Source of the DNA: Lucifuga dentata
Taxonomy: Eukaryota > Chordata > Actinopteri > Ophidiiformes > Bythitidae
Reading direction: 5' to 3'
DNA: 64,000 nucleotides
Assembly (NCBI GenBank): GCA_014773175.1
Contig: VXCM01000469.1
Span: 1-64,000 of the forward strand
Below are positions 24,330-37,199 of this stretch, one piece after another (position 1 is the stretch's first letter; every line of letters starts with the position of its first letter). The notes beneath the pieces were generated by a model. It searched no databases. It saw nothing but the letters and a program-made list of their open reading frames with translations, and had not been told where the DNA came from. The position numbers and the translations under genes were made by a program.

Positions 24330-25020
24330 GGCTGGAGCTCGATTTCAATAGCAGCTCAGGGGGAATCATTCAGAGAAATGAAATTTACTCACTATTGGTC
24401 AGTTTGACCCCCGACCTCAATCACTTGACATGGTTGCCATAGAAACCATTGAAAAAGAAAAGGAGAGAGTCAGATAGCATCATTTCAGTTGCTCATCCAA
24501 CACAAATGGTGCTTTATCCAGTTTTACAAAACATGTCCCAGTGAGAAAAAAGGTGAAAGAAAATGGTTAAGCAGCAGAAATAGGAGCAAATAATCCAGCG
24601 AAAACTGGGATTATACCATGTCTGAGATGTGGGGGTTTTGTTAGACTAAGAGCTCTCAATCATTACATAATTATATCAGCACTGCTATTTGTCATAACTA
24701 TCAGACACACTCATTTTTTCACACCACTGACACATTAATTACACCCAATTATTTCAGAAGTGTTCCCATACTAATTAGTCGTACAGTTACACATGCTAAT
24801 AGCTCAGGGATCAAAGAAAACAAATGACTATCATACATCATTTCAATTAACCAGCATGATAGATTAATTAGCACTCTGTCATTTCAGTGCCCTGGGTGGT
24901 CGGATATGATGAGGGATGATCAGAAGAGGATTTTTCGTTCTGTAATTGGGGGAATTCCGAGATCACTAATGTGTCTTGAAACAGATAAATAGTCGCTGTT
25001 AATATATTAACAGTGATGTA
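24330..25020. promoter_or_regulatory. Long enhancer-like block with HNF1-like palindrome
   Basis: About 690 bases of complex sequence. TAAT/ATTA clusters appear at 24730-24900 (ATACTAATTAGTCGTAC, ATGCTAATAGCTCAGG, GATTAATTAGCACTC). An 18-base perfect palindrome, CTGTTAATATATTAACAG, lies at 24996-25013; it resembles the HNF1 dimer site GTTAATNATTAAC but with two central bases. It looks like one of the stronger regulatory candidates here. Confidence 0.42.
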
Positions 25021-25589
25021 AGAAAAACAAACAAATTGGATATGAACAGAGATTCAGACACAGATGATTCTCATCCCTTTTCTTTCCTTGACGTTCTTTC
25101 TGCAGTGCATCCACATTTCCATTTTAATATTTCTTTAGGAATTACATTGCATAGTAGCTAAAAACAAAATCCTCATATGGGGTTAAAAATGTGAAAAAGT
25201 AACTGTACTGAGTAAGTGCTGGTAAACACAGGCATGGTTTTAAAATTGATAATTCAGCTGTGTGTTTTGATTTTAGGTGTCAAACAGTATTTCATCCACT
25301 TTTTTTTCCTCTATCTCTTGGGCTAACATATGCATTAGAGTCTTTTTAACCAAAACAGCAGATGTAGAATCATGCTGGCCATGACAGTTTTGGTCAGCAC
25401 TGACCTGCGCTTTGAGTGAGACCTTCCATCAGTCTGTGCAGCTGAACATTCATCATCAGAAGACAGGGCATCCAATTCGTACGCTGCTTATCAATTAGTC
25501 TGCCAACTGCATTTTTCTGAGCTCAGGTCTTTTTTACTGAAACCAGCTCAAAAAGAAAATGCCAGATGCTGCACAATTTTGACAGACAT

Positions 25590-26010
25590 GCCTATATTCT
25601 CCACAAACTTAACGGTCCATGCAGGGGATTGAATTTAAGATCCATAGCTTTAAATCTTTTCGGCTGCTCAGGAACCCAAGGGAAGCCTCATGCTTTGTTG
25701 ACCCGTAGCAATTAGACAATATATCTACATTGTTGACCTTACTAATGAAAGTTTGACATTGATTTCTAAATAGGCCATCGCTGTGTTTTACTGTAGAGCC
25801 TGACATGGAGGCTCTCATCTAGCTTTTTGAAGCTGCAGGCAACAGTTTTCCACTGCCTAATCCAACTCAATATGGCAGACACACTCACTCTTCATTAAAA
25901 CAAACAAAAGCAGCACATAATGATCAGCCCTGCCATTATGGCCGATTGATTTGATCTGGTCCAGGGCGCTGTGGATTTATTTTCTTTTATGCCCATATAG
26001 ATGTGTGTCA
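25590..26010. promoter_or_regulatory. Enhancer-like non-coding block
   Basis: Complex sequence (GACCCGTAGCAATTAGAC, TTGTTGACCTTACTAATG, ATGGCCGATTGATTTGATC) ending near a short GT-rich stretch at about 26030. Confidence 0.33.
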
Positions 26011-26069
26011 CAGCCTCAATATGCATTGCAGGCATGCATGTGTGTGTATGTGTGTCCCAATCTAAACAA

Positions 26070-26420
26070 ATGGAGGCGGTTTGGGCCAGAAAGCCTGAAG
26101 CACTGCTCGTCCTTTAATTGCCATTTACATACTGGTGAAATCATTAATTTCTAATTCCCCTATTATTTGCTGCCCTCCAATCCCCCTCTGTTTGATGCTT
26201 GTGTCAATGTCAGGCCCATCAATGTCATCAAACTATAGACAGTCATTTGTGTCCCATAGGTGTCTCACCATCTCCTTGATAAGTCATGTTTACCTTGCTC
26301 TTTTTCGCCCCCATAAAGGCTCCCTGCAAAGTCAGTATTCATTCTGTGAAACTGCCCACCAGTTGGTGACCATCGTACGGCAAACAACCGCTAATATACT
26401 AAAGCATTTTGTTTACAGCC
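26070..26420. promoter_or_regulatory. Enhancer-like non-coding block
   Basis: CCTTTAATTGCCATTTAC, ATCATTAATTTCTAATTCCC and CATAGGTGTCTCACC are in repeat-free sequence with several stop-rich frames. Confidence 0.36.
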
Positions 26421-27998
26421 TCAATCATCATATAACTGACATGAGTTGAATACTTAACCAAGCTTTTTACTGAGCTACTGATAATAAATTTTTTATTTGC
26501 CCCAAAATATAGAGAAACTCAGTTTGGGTGAATTATTCTGCACGGGGTTCCCTACTTACGATGCCAGTTCCAGACGGGTGCTCCTGTTATATGAATGTTT
26601 ATCTGGGCTACAGGATAAACACCCATGATGCATTTGTGTTTCTACAACCCCATGCAGAGTTCTACAGCAGCTTTGTGCGACTTGGATGTATTGATGTTGA
26701 ACTGATCAGACGTTGTTGGTAATCACGTTAAAACATGCATTTCTAGGGGTCCGAGCATGGAACGCTGGAACCTTCTTTTTATTCGATTTGGTCTTCTTAC
26801 AGGATTTCCTGTCATTTCAAATTAAAATCAGTTTTTTTGAAGTTGTAATACAGTATATTATTGCTCCAATCATCCTGCTATTTGGCATCTATTAGTTCTG
26901 AAATCTAACAACTAAAAGTATGTGAAAAAGTTATGAGAAGGTACTGCTAAATAATATTCAGCTGACTTAACTGCTTGTTACTGCATAATTATACTGCAGA
27001 TTGAGAAGAGGTGTATTTCACTATCCCACTTCAAATGAGGTAGCTGCTGCTGTGGTATCTTTGTTTGTTTTGTTATCCATCATCAGTGTCATCTGAGTAC
27101 AGATTGAATGGGAAGTGAATTATCCTAAAGCTTGCTACCAGCACACAGTGTATCTGTAATATGTCTGTTCCACATCAAAATAAATTGATTTCAAAATTTA
27201 CTCAGACATCATCATCTTAGTGTTCATCAATTAGTGTAAAACCGCATCTGTTCTTAACCATTTGCAACCTCATTTACTTGACTTGATATGAATTCACACC
27301 GCCTCTAAAGTTCACTTTGTGTACTGAACACAACTAATTTTTTTCAAACCAGGCAGGTATTTTTGCAGTAATTAAACACATTTTAAATTTAGCATAGTTT
27401 TTATGAAAATTTAAATGAAAATGTGTTGAAATACCTTGGTTATTTAGGTGTTAACTTCACTGGGTCACCCAAAAACAGAAATTCCCATCTCATTTTATTG
27501 ACACGATAAGTGATTTCTCCCCTGAATTTACAGAACAGAAATGCTTTTAATGTGTACAGTGTTCTACTTATTTAAGCACAAAACAGAGGACAACAAAGAT
27601 ACTTAAAAGCTAAATTGCAAAGAAAAGAAAGAGTGACAAGTGCCTGATAGCATAAATTCCATGTTAAACAGTTATAATTTCTTATAAATGTAAAAGTGTT
27701 TTTATGTATGGTCAAGCTATCTAAAGGAATTTCATTACTTTACTTCCGGTCAGAGGGGATTATGGAGCTTTATGATGCAGCCAGTGAAATATCAATAGAT
27801 CTGGTTTAGGCTGTTGGATTTGTGCACATTATCTTTTGTTTGGCTGTAAATTAGCAGCATCAAATTCATTGACCACAGAAGCCATTAACAATGGACACTT
27901 TGGATGAAATTATACCCATAACACAAACAAATACACGCGGTCTGAACACAAAGGTGCATCATGAACAGAATAAAGCATTTATATATCATTCATGATTA

Positions 27999-28030
27999 TT
28001 TTTTTTTTTTTTTTNTTTTTTTTTTTTTTT
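27999..28030 (+). other. Poly(T) with single-N join (28015)
   Basis: T run on both sides of one N. Confidence 0.9.
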
Positions 28031-28794
28031 AGCTATAACAGTAAAATATTTTGACACTTCAACAAGATGGTCAATTTTACAATAACATAAAAATCAAAAC
28101 TTATAAATGGCATTTATCCGACCCAAAGTATCAGTTTGACATTGAATCTTTGCATGGATTTTGACCTTATTTTATAGATTTGACTAAGCCGGTAAGTGAT
28201 GTAGACATTCTCTGACATCAGAAACCAGTATTTGCAATTACTCGCTGATCATCGCCATGAGCCAGATAATAATTAGAGGTTGACAAAATTCAGGTCCAGG
28301 TTGGACAACTATTGATTTCCCCATGTTCTCTCTTTGGAAGGATCAAGCAAATAAGACATAAAATTTACTGTCTTCATAAAAGTTTTAGTAAATCAGGCCA
28401 TTTGAAAGGCTTATTGACAGTTTTTTCATTACCATACATAGTGTTCTCTAAAGCGTTTTTGATTATTAGCAATAAGAGAGCAGCTTTCTCCTTCGAGTCT
28501 TTCATGCACCAATAAATAATGGCTCCTTTGGAATTTTTGGACATAATTTTAATCACCCTGTTCCACGTATAACCTCAGTGAGGTCATAACAGGATTACTT
28601 TCCAATTTAGTGTTGACAAAGGCTGCTTTAAGCTTTCAACTGAGAAATGCACATATGAAGGTGTGCAGAGACATGTAGACAGGAAAACAACGCAGATGCA
28701 GACACATTGCTAGAGGCTAGAAAAAAAGCCCAGAATAGCTGGATGTGATAATGCTCTGTTACCTTTTCCTCATATAATGCAAAATTTCATCAGA

Positions 28795-28821
28795 TCTCTC
28801 TCTCTCTGTCTCTCTCTCTCT
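28795..28821 (+). repeat. (CT)n microsatellite
   Basis: CT array with one GT interruption; a short (GA)n array lies at 28998-29015 in opposite composition. Confidence 0.88.
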
Positions 28822-29634
28822 GCACACTACTTTGGCTAAGTATTGAATATACATGTATGGCAGATGGAGAAAGGGATGGAATGAGAGAATTAGAATTCAC
28901 AGACATGAAGGAGAGGCTGGCTTTCTGTATGCATGCACACAAAGTCAAAAGCAGTTGGATTTTTGTTGCTGTGTGGGTGTGTGTGGGTGTGTATTTGTGA
29001 GAGAGAGAGAGAGAGATGTGCAAATGAAGCCCAGGAGGTCATTTCCCTTCTTCGATGGACAGACTATTAACGTTTTGATTGGCAGCAGGGCTGACGCTGC
29101 CTGTTCATCATTGAGCTCTGTCGATTCCTCAGCATCTGGAAACAGCACATAAATTCAAAGGCCCAAGTATGAACAGTGCATCTCAGCATCCTGTGAGATG
29201 GCTGCATCACATGGCCGTGAAGTAAAACAGCAGCATTTCACTGATGCTGATTTCCTCGCTGGCAAGAAGTCACAGAAATAAATGACTTGGAACGCTGTGT
29301 ACTAGAGAAGATGCTGAGTGCTGACAGCCTTTCTCAAAGTAGTTTTGGTGTGTGTTGTTTTTTTTTTTGTTTGTTTGTTTTATTCCTCACCCTGTCTGCT
29401 GTTGACAGGAGTGAAACAAAATCTCACCCTGCTGGATGGGATGATTTCAGCAATTCCTTTAGAAAAATGGCGACGTGGCTACAGTGAATATTTAAGTGAT
29501 AGAACTTTCCAGACCTTACTTCAGCCCTCACTTTAATTACTTGTTAGTCTTTTTATAGGGAAAGAAAATATGGCTGTCAGGTTTTATGGGGGACAGAAAA
29601 AGGGCTGACCTGTTTTATCTGTCCTTGCACACGC

Positions 29635-30020
29635 ATCAGTGTAATGATGACAAAACGGGATGTTAACTAATGATTAGTAGAAATGGTTGCAGTTAATTAG
29701 TTGGTCCTTCGTTTATCGTTCCATTTGCACATTTTGGGGAGCAATCGTTATTAATTAGGGCCATCATGCCGAAAGGGGTGAGGTGGAACCCTACAGCCAA
29801 GTTAATCAGGCTGCAATGAAAGCTCCATTATCCTGCTCCGTCCCGTTGGCCTGTGATCTATTAGCATTATCTAAAAGCTGCAATGGGATCAACGACAAGG
29901 CTAGTAAAAAAAAAAAAAAAAAAANAAAAAAAAAAAAAAAAAATCAAAGGGACATAAAGTGGGCATCTTTGATCGGCCCAGTTCTTGGGTCACTGGCTAT
30001 ATGGGAGAATTTTACATGAT
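29635..30020. promoter_or_regulatory. Enhancer-like block cut by a poly(A) join
   Basis: TTAACTAATGATTAGTAG, GCAGTTAATTAGTTGG, CGTTATTAATTAGGGCC and CTATTAGCATTATC cluster in 270 bases. Complex sequence resumes after the N-containing poly(A) (GATCGGCCCAGTTCTTGGG). Confidence 0.42.
29906..29943 (+). other. Poly(A) with single-N join (29925)
   Basis: An A run on both sides of one N, in the middle of an otherwise complex, enhancer-like block. Confidence 0.9.
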
Positions 30021-30838
30021 ATTGTGTGGCTTTTTGTGTCATTGTGTAAATCCAGGCTGTTTGTATTGAGCGCAATGTTTAGGAAGTCTGATTGCAGATT
30101 TGTCTGCAGGGGTGGTGGAGTTGGATTGGCCAAGTTGGATTTGAATGGGTAAGGTTACATTTGTGGGTTAAGTTGAGGATGTAACAGCCATATTGCTTAA
30201 GGAAGTTTCTAATAGGGTGTACAATCCTGTTAGGAAAAGATGAACTGCAGCATGTAAAGCAGTGAAATCATTAGGCGGTATTAGTGGGAGTGAGATTACA
30301 AGAAGAAATAATATTCTTCAATCAAATATGATTTTCTCAATAATTAGGGAATGCCAGACTTCATATTACCCACTGTCATTTTCTGGGAATCTTTTTTTAT
30401 ACAGGTGAAACTAAATTCAAATTGTAAGTGAAATTATAAGATCGTATTGACATAAATGTGTACTTTCAGAAAACACTGAATCTTAGAATAAATGTAAAGC
30501 TTGTCTTTCTTGTACTGTGCAAAAAATCTTTCATTTGCAGAAGAAAAGAAGCATAGCATGCCTTTATAGTTTTTTTAAAAATCAGATTTAGTTGTGTAGA
30601 CTTTGCTGCAACATATAAAATTACATTAAATAATCACATTGTCATGTCAAAGTAATTACAGCACAAAAGACATGTACATAATTGTCTTATTGCTTTGCTA
30701 AATCTGGTAGCATGAATTTGACTGAATGTAAATTACTTGGTCTCCTCCCTGAGACTCAGTACCATGAAACAGTGGAGCATTCATCACAAATAAGCAGGGA
30801 CTGAGCACCAAAGTGTAAAGGAGGAAATCAATGCATTT

Positions 30839-30869
30839 TCAGAGCTCATTTCATGTAAATGAGCTCTGA
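30839..30869. repeat. Perfect 13-base inverted repeat, 5-base loop
   Basis: TCAGAGCTCATTT (30839-30851) and AAATGAGCTCTGA (30857-30869) are exact reverse complements around CATGT. Confidence 0.9.
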
Positions 30870-31572
30870 AGGGAGCTGATATGGTTACGGAATGGTTACA
30901 GAAAGAGAGAGAAAGACCCGGGTCCCAAGAAATCAATAGAATAAACTTGAGAAATGATTTAGATAGAGCAGATATGAACACTGAAATAAACAAATAACTT
31001 TAAAGGAAATCAATCATATAATTTAAAGAGTAAACAGCTTGAACCAGGGTGATCTCCCTCATGGTTTAGACAAATAGAGGATTTTTAATTTCATCATTGA
31101 TATTATGCCAGACTTGGAGATTTTGCAGATGGTTGCAACCAGGAGGAGGGGAGAAAAATCAATTGAGTCTAGTTCTATGGTCTTAAGAGATGTTAGATAT
31201 TTACAGCATGGAGGTATGGAGCCTTGTATAAATTTACATTTTAAGAGATAAAAGACCTCTGTATTTTATCTTGTTATTGATAATAGAAACTGTCGACTTT
31301 TATCCTGTCCCATCTCAGGGAAGCCTAGCTGTCTGGGAATGTGTTTGTGTATGTGACCGAGACAGGGGATAAGAGTGAGTTTGTGTGCATGAGAGAGAGG
31401 GAGAAAGATTTCGAGAGACAGAGCAGTGGTCTGAGGCAATTTCAAGCCTTTATTTTCTTGATACACAAAAGCCATGCTTTGTGTGCGGTTGTTTTTTTCA
31501 TCCCGCTTCCAAGTCAAGGCAATCGAGTTGGCATAATTGCATCAGAGGTCCAGAAATATAGGCTTGCAATTT

Positions 31573-31617
31573 AGAAGGAGGATGAGAAGAAGAGGAAGAA
31601 GAGGAGAATGAGAAGAG

Positions 31618-31673
<56 letters not shown>
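31573..31673 (+). repeat. (GA)-rich tract followed by (GT)26
   Basis: Purine-rich AGGAAGAAGAGGAGAATG-type sequence to 31620, then an uninterrupted GT array. Confidence 0.97.
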
Positions 31674-31675
<2 letters not shown>

Positions 31676-33475
31676 CTAGAAAGGTATCTCAGACAGGTTC
31701 ATTTATGGCTGGAACAGGGACAGAGAGGTTAAGACATAGTGACAAGAAACAAAGTAAATGTATATGTAAATGCAAGAGGTTGTTATCACTCCTAAAACAC
31801 TATATAGCTTTTTCATGCTTTGGAGACCCAAATTATATTTAGGCCACATAAAATCCAATAGTCCAACTGTGACCCGCCGCTATGTAAATGGTTGAGGTAA
31901 TTCTTTAAAACACCGCACTGGTGGCCAAACGGTGGGAGCAAATAACAACAAAGTGTTTACATCATTTGAATGATTTAGGAGAACTCGCAGCGATCACTTT
32001 AATAGACTCCAGTGTGCTGGCACAGACTTCCAGCTTTCCCTGCTCCTTCTTACTGAATTTCCACAGAAACTTAACAAGAACCACTTGGAAAAAAGACAAA
32101 ATAACAAGTGCAAGTGTGGTTCTTTCTTTTCCATGTTCAGCCCTTTATCGTCTGTCTTCCTGCATGATATGATTTTGAAATATACTGATGATACCACCAG
32201 CCTTGTGACATGATTTTAGGTCTATCATCAGTCACCTGGGTGGTATATTTCCAGAAAACAATAATTATTTAAAAATTTTATAATATAGCATAGCATGATT
32301 TGAAGCTTTGTCTGGTATTGTCAAGTGAAAAAAAAATTGCCTGTGTTACTACATTTTATTGTTATTTTTATTCTGAATATTTATTTATGGACTATATTTC
32401 TTCCACTCAACCATTGCTAAATGCATCACTTCTTCACCCCATTAGATGTATAACCTGAAAATTCTGCAGATCATTATATTAAGAGTTCAATTTTATGTCC
32501 ATTTCTAGCCATTTGTTCTTACCTGATCTTTACACTTTTGTATTTTAATGGAGAATTTGAAGCTTTTACTATTGCTGCATTCATACCAAGTCACTTAGTA
32601 GTTAAATGTCTGAAATGTAGGAAACACAAAATGAGAACTGTGCTGTCTTCTGTACTTTTCAGGAAAGTAACGCAACCTGAAGGAGTGTGCATTGTAGACA
32701 AACAGAGGAAAATGTGCCACGTTTGGCTCTGATAAACGCTGTGTTATCAAAGTTAAATCAGAAGCTCAGACGTGATTCAGCACCTGTAAGAAGCAGACTC
32801 ACTTGGTTTAATGCCTTTTCCTTTTTTTTTTCCAGTCTCACTGCCTACTGTTAAAAGAGGTGTAACCAGCCTCCCCTTGTCCACTTTAATTTTTAATTAC
32901 CATCTTCCGCTCACCTTTGTTATAGTCATGACATGCTTGTGTTAAGCCTTGTACAGCAGGGTGGGGGTGGGGGCTGTACTTCTACCAAACAGAGTGGCTG
33001 GATTCACTTCTCTAATTATGCAGGCAGACGTGCTCTGGGTTGAACTCTGGTACCAACGTGCTGCCTCTGACATGAGATCAGGGCCCCAAGGCCACCAGGG
33101 CTCACTGGAGGATGGTGGGGTGAGGGTATTCAGAGGCTAAGGAGGAATAAGAAAATCTGCAAAAGAATGAATAAAGATGGATAACTAAAGTAGCAGGAAT
33201 TTGACTTTATTCTGGTACATCTTGGTATTTTTACTTTTGCTTATTAATAAAATACAATTTGTAATGAATTTTAAATGAAATTTGACTTGCTATTTGAGTG
33301 AAAAACAGAGAAATGTCATGCAACAAATTCAACAGAGTTATGGTTACATAGACCTGGATGTCCCTTGTTTTTATTAATTTTATTCAGTTAACTTTTGGTG
33401 GAGTGGAGGCTATCATGTTGAGTGGCAGCAATATGCTAATGCTATGCTTCAAAAAAATAAATTACGCACACATAC

Positions 33476-33504
33476 ACAAACACACACACACACATATATA
33501 TGTA
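33476..33504 (+). repeat. (CA)n(TA)n compound microsatellite
   Basis: CACACACACACA passing into TATATATGTATAT. Confidence 0.88.
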
Positions 33505-34095
33505 TATGCTAATGCTACAGTGAAAGTCACAGAAGCAGATACCACATCAAAATCTTTTTCCATTTTTCCATCAGCTTTTCCATTGTTTCTTTGTCAAAAT
33601 GCCAACTTTTCCACCTCATTCGTGTGTAAAGACTTTATTTTAGATTTTTTATTTTCAAATTCAAAGTTCATATAAAACCAGGAGGATGGAAACCTATTTG
33701 TTGACTTAAAAGTAGCTCGTTCAGTGAAGTTTAGTTAACACGTCTTTAACTGCAGTTCAGGTTGCTCAGTAGGAACAGTTGAGATTTGCATTTTAACACA
33801 GCTTTTGTGCAGGGTTTTTTTTTTTTTTTTTTTTTTTTTTTTGTTTTTGTGCCATCAGAGATGGAGTCACATTGCTCTTCCCAAGCCAAATAAAGTAGAG
33901 GAAGAATTTGAATAAACATTTGAGACCATATTTGGAGTGAAGGATATTTAGCGGGAATAAATGATGATATACAGTTGAAATGATTTACAGCCAGCAATAA
34001 AACATGAAGTGCATATTATTGAACTTATCTTACTTAGCATGCATAACTGATATGAATTGATTATGAATTGTGGACAAGACTTCAGACTCTTTAAC

Positions 34096-34117
34096 TGTGT
34101 GTGTGTGTGTGTGTGTG
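34096..34117 (+). repeat. (GT)n microsatellite
   Basis: Short pure array directly beside a 13-base inverted repeat. Confidence 0.92.
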
Positions 34118-34152
34118 TTCTCTCCCATGCTTCACTGTTGCATGGGAGAGAA
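34118..34152. repeat. Perfect 13-base inverted repeat, 9-base loop
   Basis: TTCTCTCCCATGC (34118-34130) is the exact reverse complement of GCATGGGAGAGAA (34140-34152). Confidence 0.9.
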
Positions 34153-34418
34153 AGCGAGTGAGAGTGAGATGCCATTAGTGCCAGCCAGTTTGATGGAGGC
34201 AGTAATTGATGGCTCAGCGTGTTTCGGTGTGGCCACTAAAGCTGTGTTGATTGTCATAAGAAGTTCAAATTGATTGGGCCACTTGAATTAGTACATACAG
34301 TCGAATTGATTAATGTTTTGTTCTGAAATGAATGCGCGTAATGGATGGGTTTGGTGTAGTACTTTATTTATTGAGTTCATTAATGTAAGGCTCAGGACAG
34401 GAGTGATGCCCATGACCA

Positions 34419-34440
34419 GGGGGAGAGGGAGAGGGAGAGG

Positions 34441-34480
<40 letters not shown>
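34419..34480 (+). repeat. G-quadruplex motif then (GA)n
   Basis: GGGGGAGAGGGAGAGGGAG with a fourth run GGGG at 34439-34442 gives four G runs with AGA loops. A pure GA array follows. Confidence 0.9.
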
Positions 34481-34481
<1 letters not shown>

Positions 34482-35061
34482 TATGAAACACTATCACTAT
34501 CCATGTCAGTGGCCAATAAGTGTACTGCCAAATGTGGGGATAAAACACACACTTTTCTTTCACCACTATAAGGTGTATAGTAAGCTTACAGTATGTACGA
34601 GTGAGACACAATGGTATTTGCACTAATCTCATTTGGTTCAACCTTTTCGTGTACTCACCCATATGGTGGCACCAGGGAGAGTGATGTGGCTGTCTGGCCT
34701 CGCAATCTCATTCATCATCTGAAACTCTATATTTAGTATATTGGCTCAACTGTATCTGGGTGTAAATGAATCTGTTTGTTGATTCATAACTACGTAATTA
34801 GATTCATTTGAGTCAGGCCGTTTGTAAGCAAGGACATAACCTACCTGTAAAATAAGTTAATTGTGTGTCGATAATATGGCATCATAATGTGCAAAACTGT
34901 TCATATTAGAAGAATAAGTACATGTACAGGTCATGGTCCTGCAGATAAATACATTTTTGATTCTAGGTTGCAGTATAATGTACTGGGACATAAAGTGAGG
35001 AATTATTTCATAACATACCTATAAAGCATTTAGGTCATAAAGATTATTTTTGGTAGGTTAA

Positions 35062-35652
35062 AGGACCATACCACCCATTTTGCATGTTTGACCCTAATAT
35101 ATTCAATTTTCATACACGTAAGGTTACTGACAATCATTTCCCAAAGCATACTACTGGAATGGTGAGTTAAAAAAAAAAAATTCCTACCTTCCAGACAGCC
35201 ATTACTTTCAGTTCATTCTGAACTGAAACCAGTGGCTATTAAAATCAGCTGCTGATACTTGAAACGTTTTTGGGATAGGTAATCCATCATCTTGAACAAC
35301 ATGTATTCAGGTTTTTCAAAGTTTTGTAATTTTAACATTTAAGCATAATAAAAAGCGTGGAGTGAAATGTATGTCTCCACTGGGGAATATAGTCCCAAAA
35401 GAAGACCTGCGTTCATCGAAAAATTTTAACAACCATGATTTCATAATTTTGCGTAACTATTAACATGCGAAACATGGATTTTTAAGGTGGGTGTATCGCT
35501 TGAATATTTGATTTTGAAAGATTAAGAGATTTTGCAAAATATCAGGAAAGCTGAAATATGGTTTTATCCTTGGGAAATGATTGTCAGTAATCTTACGTGT
35601 ATGAAAATGGAATATATTAGGCTCAAACATGCAAAATGGGTGGTATGGTCCT
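35062..35652 (+). mobile_element. TTAA-type MITE, copy 2 (intact ends)
   Basis: The 591-base element starts AGGACCATACCACCCATTT and ends with the reverse complement. It is flanked on both sides by TTAA (35058-35061 and 35653-35656). The inverted termini extend about 85 bases, with the outermost 34 almost perfect. The interior is non-coding and includes a small palindrome (TTCAGTTC ATT GAACTGAA type) near 35209. Intact ends and target duplication make it a better reference than copy 1. TTAA duplication is typical of piggyBac-group elements. Confidence 0.9.
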
Positions 35653-35774
35653 TTAACTTATTCCATGCAGGTTTGTCTCTGTTCTACTGTGGTTATAGTA
35701 TGAATTAATGTGTAGTGGCTTGAGAGATGAGAGTATCATCAGAATGGCTTTGTAGGACTGTGAATTATGACATT

Positions 35775-35776
<2 letters not shown>

Positions 35777-35814
<38 letters not shown>
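35777..35814 (+). repeat. (GT)19 microsatellite
   Basis: Uninterrupted GT array about 120 bases right of MITE copy 2. Confidence 0.97.
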
Positions 35815-35816
<2 letters not shown>

Positions 35817-36035
35817 ATTCACTGTGATCCTGTAACACAATTTAATATGCTAGTGTTTCCTGGTTATATAGGGGCCCACATATTGACTACAGTGATTGAG
35901 ATGAAGTACTTTAATATGCTAAACACCAGGGGCACATAACAGCAGATTTACACAGTGTCTATCTGCTCCATGTGTTCCTGCAATCTGTTATGTGCAGTTT
36001 CCTAGATAGTAGGCAGGTAAAAGGTTAAGGGCTGT

Positions 36036-36055
36036 GGGAAGGGAAGGGAAGGGAA
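36036..36055 (+). repeat. (GGGAA)4 pentanucleotide, G-quadruplex motif
   Basis: GGGAAGGGAAGGGAAGGG followed by AA: four G3 runs with two-base loops. Confidence 0.9.
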
Positions 36056-36265
36056 GGTGGAGACTTGGGTGGGAGGGCAGATTAGAGAAGGGTAACATTT
36101 AACACAGCAGCTGAGAAAACTTATAACAAACTTCTTTTTGTAATCATGTTAAGCAGAACAAGAAAACAAGAAATTTACTCTTAAAATGGAAAAGTGGAGC
36201 ACTTTGCTAAGGCCACAATTGTATTTACAGAGACCTCACGTTAAGTTGTTGGTCCAGAGTGGACC

Positions 36266-36315
36266 AAAAAAAAAAAAAAAAAANAAAAAAAAAAAAAAAA
36301 AGACACACACACACA
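36266..36315 (+). other. Poly(A) with single-N join (36284), then (CA)n
   Basis: A run on both sides of one N, followed by ACACACACACA. Confidence 0.9.
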
Positions 36316-36819
36316 AATGTATGCTCAAATACACAAACAGTACTACACAAAAGAGCTTACATCATTAACAAGATTACATCCTGAACCATAAAGGGATGTT
36401 GTAACAGCATAAACATAAGCTTGTCGACATGGCAGGATAATAGCTAGAGGAAAAGCCCTGATTTAACCTTTATAAAACCGAGACTATAAGATGGATGCTG
36501 TGAAATCAGCAGCTTCATTGTTGATGCTTTGAATGGTTTCACCACCTTCTGTAGTATAAATAGGTGTAATACAAGTGTATTCTACAGAGATTATTACCTT
36601 ATATTCAGTTCTTTGCATGTGACTTTTACGTTCATGTCACTGGAAAATATGTGAGTTTCTTTAGCAAAGCAGGTTGGTCCTCAGTTTCACACAAATAACC
36701 ATGTAAGCCACAGTGCTGCTGGAGCGCGGATGAAATTGAGATTTCAAAAACAGACAGTAGCTCAGTGACAAAGTGTAACACAATTAACACAGTAAATGAA
36801 CACAAATGAACATGTCACT

Positions 36820-37180
36820 GTGGGAACCCTATCAATTAGGCATCAAAGCGGGGGCTGCTTCCGAGGTGCTTCCACCTGTTTTTCCTGTCGTGCAACACCG
36901 TAATAGCTCCCCATCGCCCGTTGGCTGGGAACCTATTTGTATGCGTCTGTGTTTCCTCCTTGCACGGCGGCATGGTCGGACGCTCTATTAATCTTTCTAT
37001 ATGAACAGTTACTGGCGCTGATGAAATTGGGCCCAATGAGGCGAGCCTCCAGTGGCCGGGATAGGCCCCATTCATCTTGATTTGATTCGTGCGCTGACAC
37101 CGGAGCACTCTGATGACAGAGGTTAAGTCAGTGAGTGGCCGTTGCCTTCTTGTTTGCTCTTTCAAGCCCCCTGCCCCCCC
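36820..37180. promoter_or_regulatory. Enhancer-like non-coding block
   Basis: GC-rich, CG-retaining block (GTCGTGCAACACCG, CCCATCGCCCGTTGGCTGGG, GATTCGTGCGCTGACACC) with CTATCAATTAGGCATC at its left edge. Both strands have open frames without family features. Confidence 0.38.
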
Positions 37181-37199
37181 ACTTTAACCATTCACTACT

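Larger units (their letters stand above)
26421..29634. other. No gene seen
   Basis: AT-rich. A 64-codon frame at 26528-26722 looks protein-like by eye (CYMNVYLGYRINTHDAF) but lacks a convincing acceptor. Confidence 0.45.
30021..35057. other. No gene seen
   Basis: AT-rich sequence with scattered microsatellites and two small hairpins. About 32940-33140 is more complex and G-rich. Confidence 0.5.

Noticed and set aside
26528..26722. Protein-like 64-codon frame ending in a stop
   Set aside because: No convincing acceptor or initiation context; kept only as a note in the gene-less stretch.
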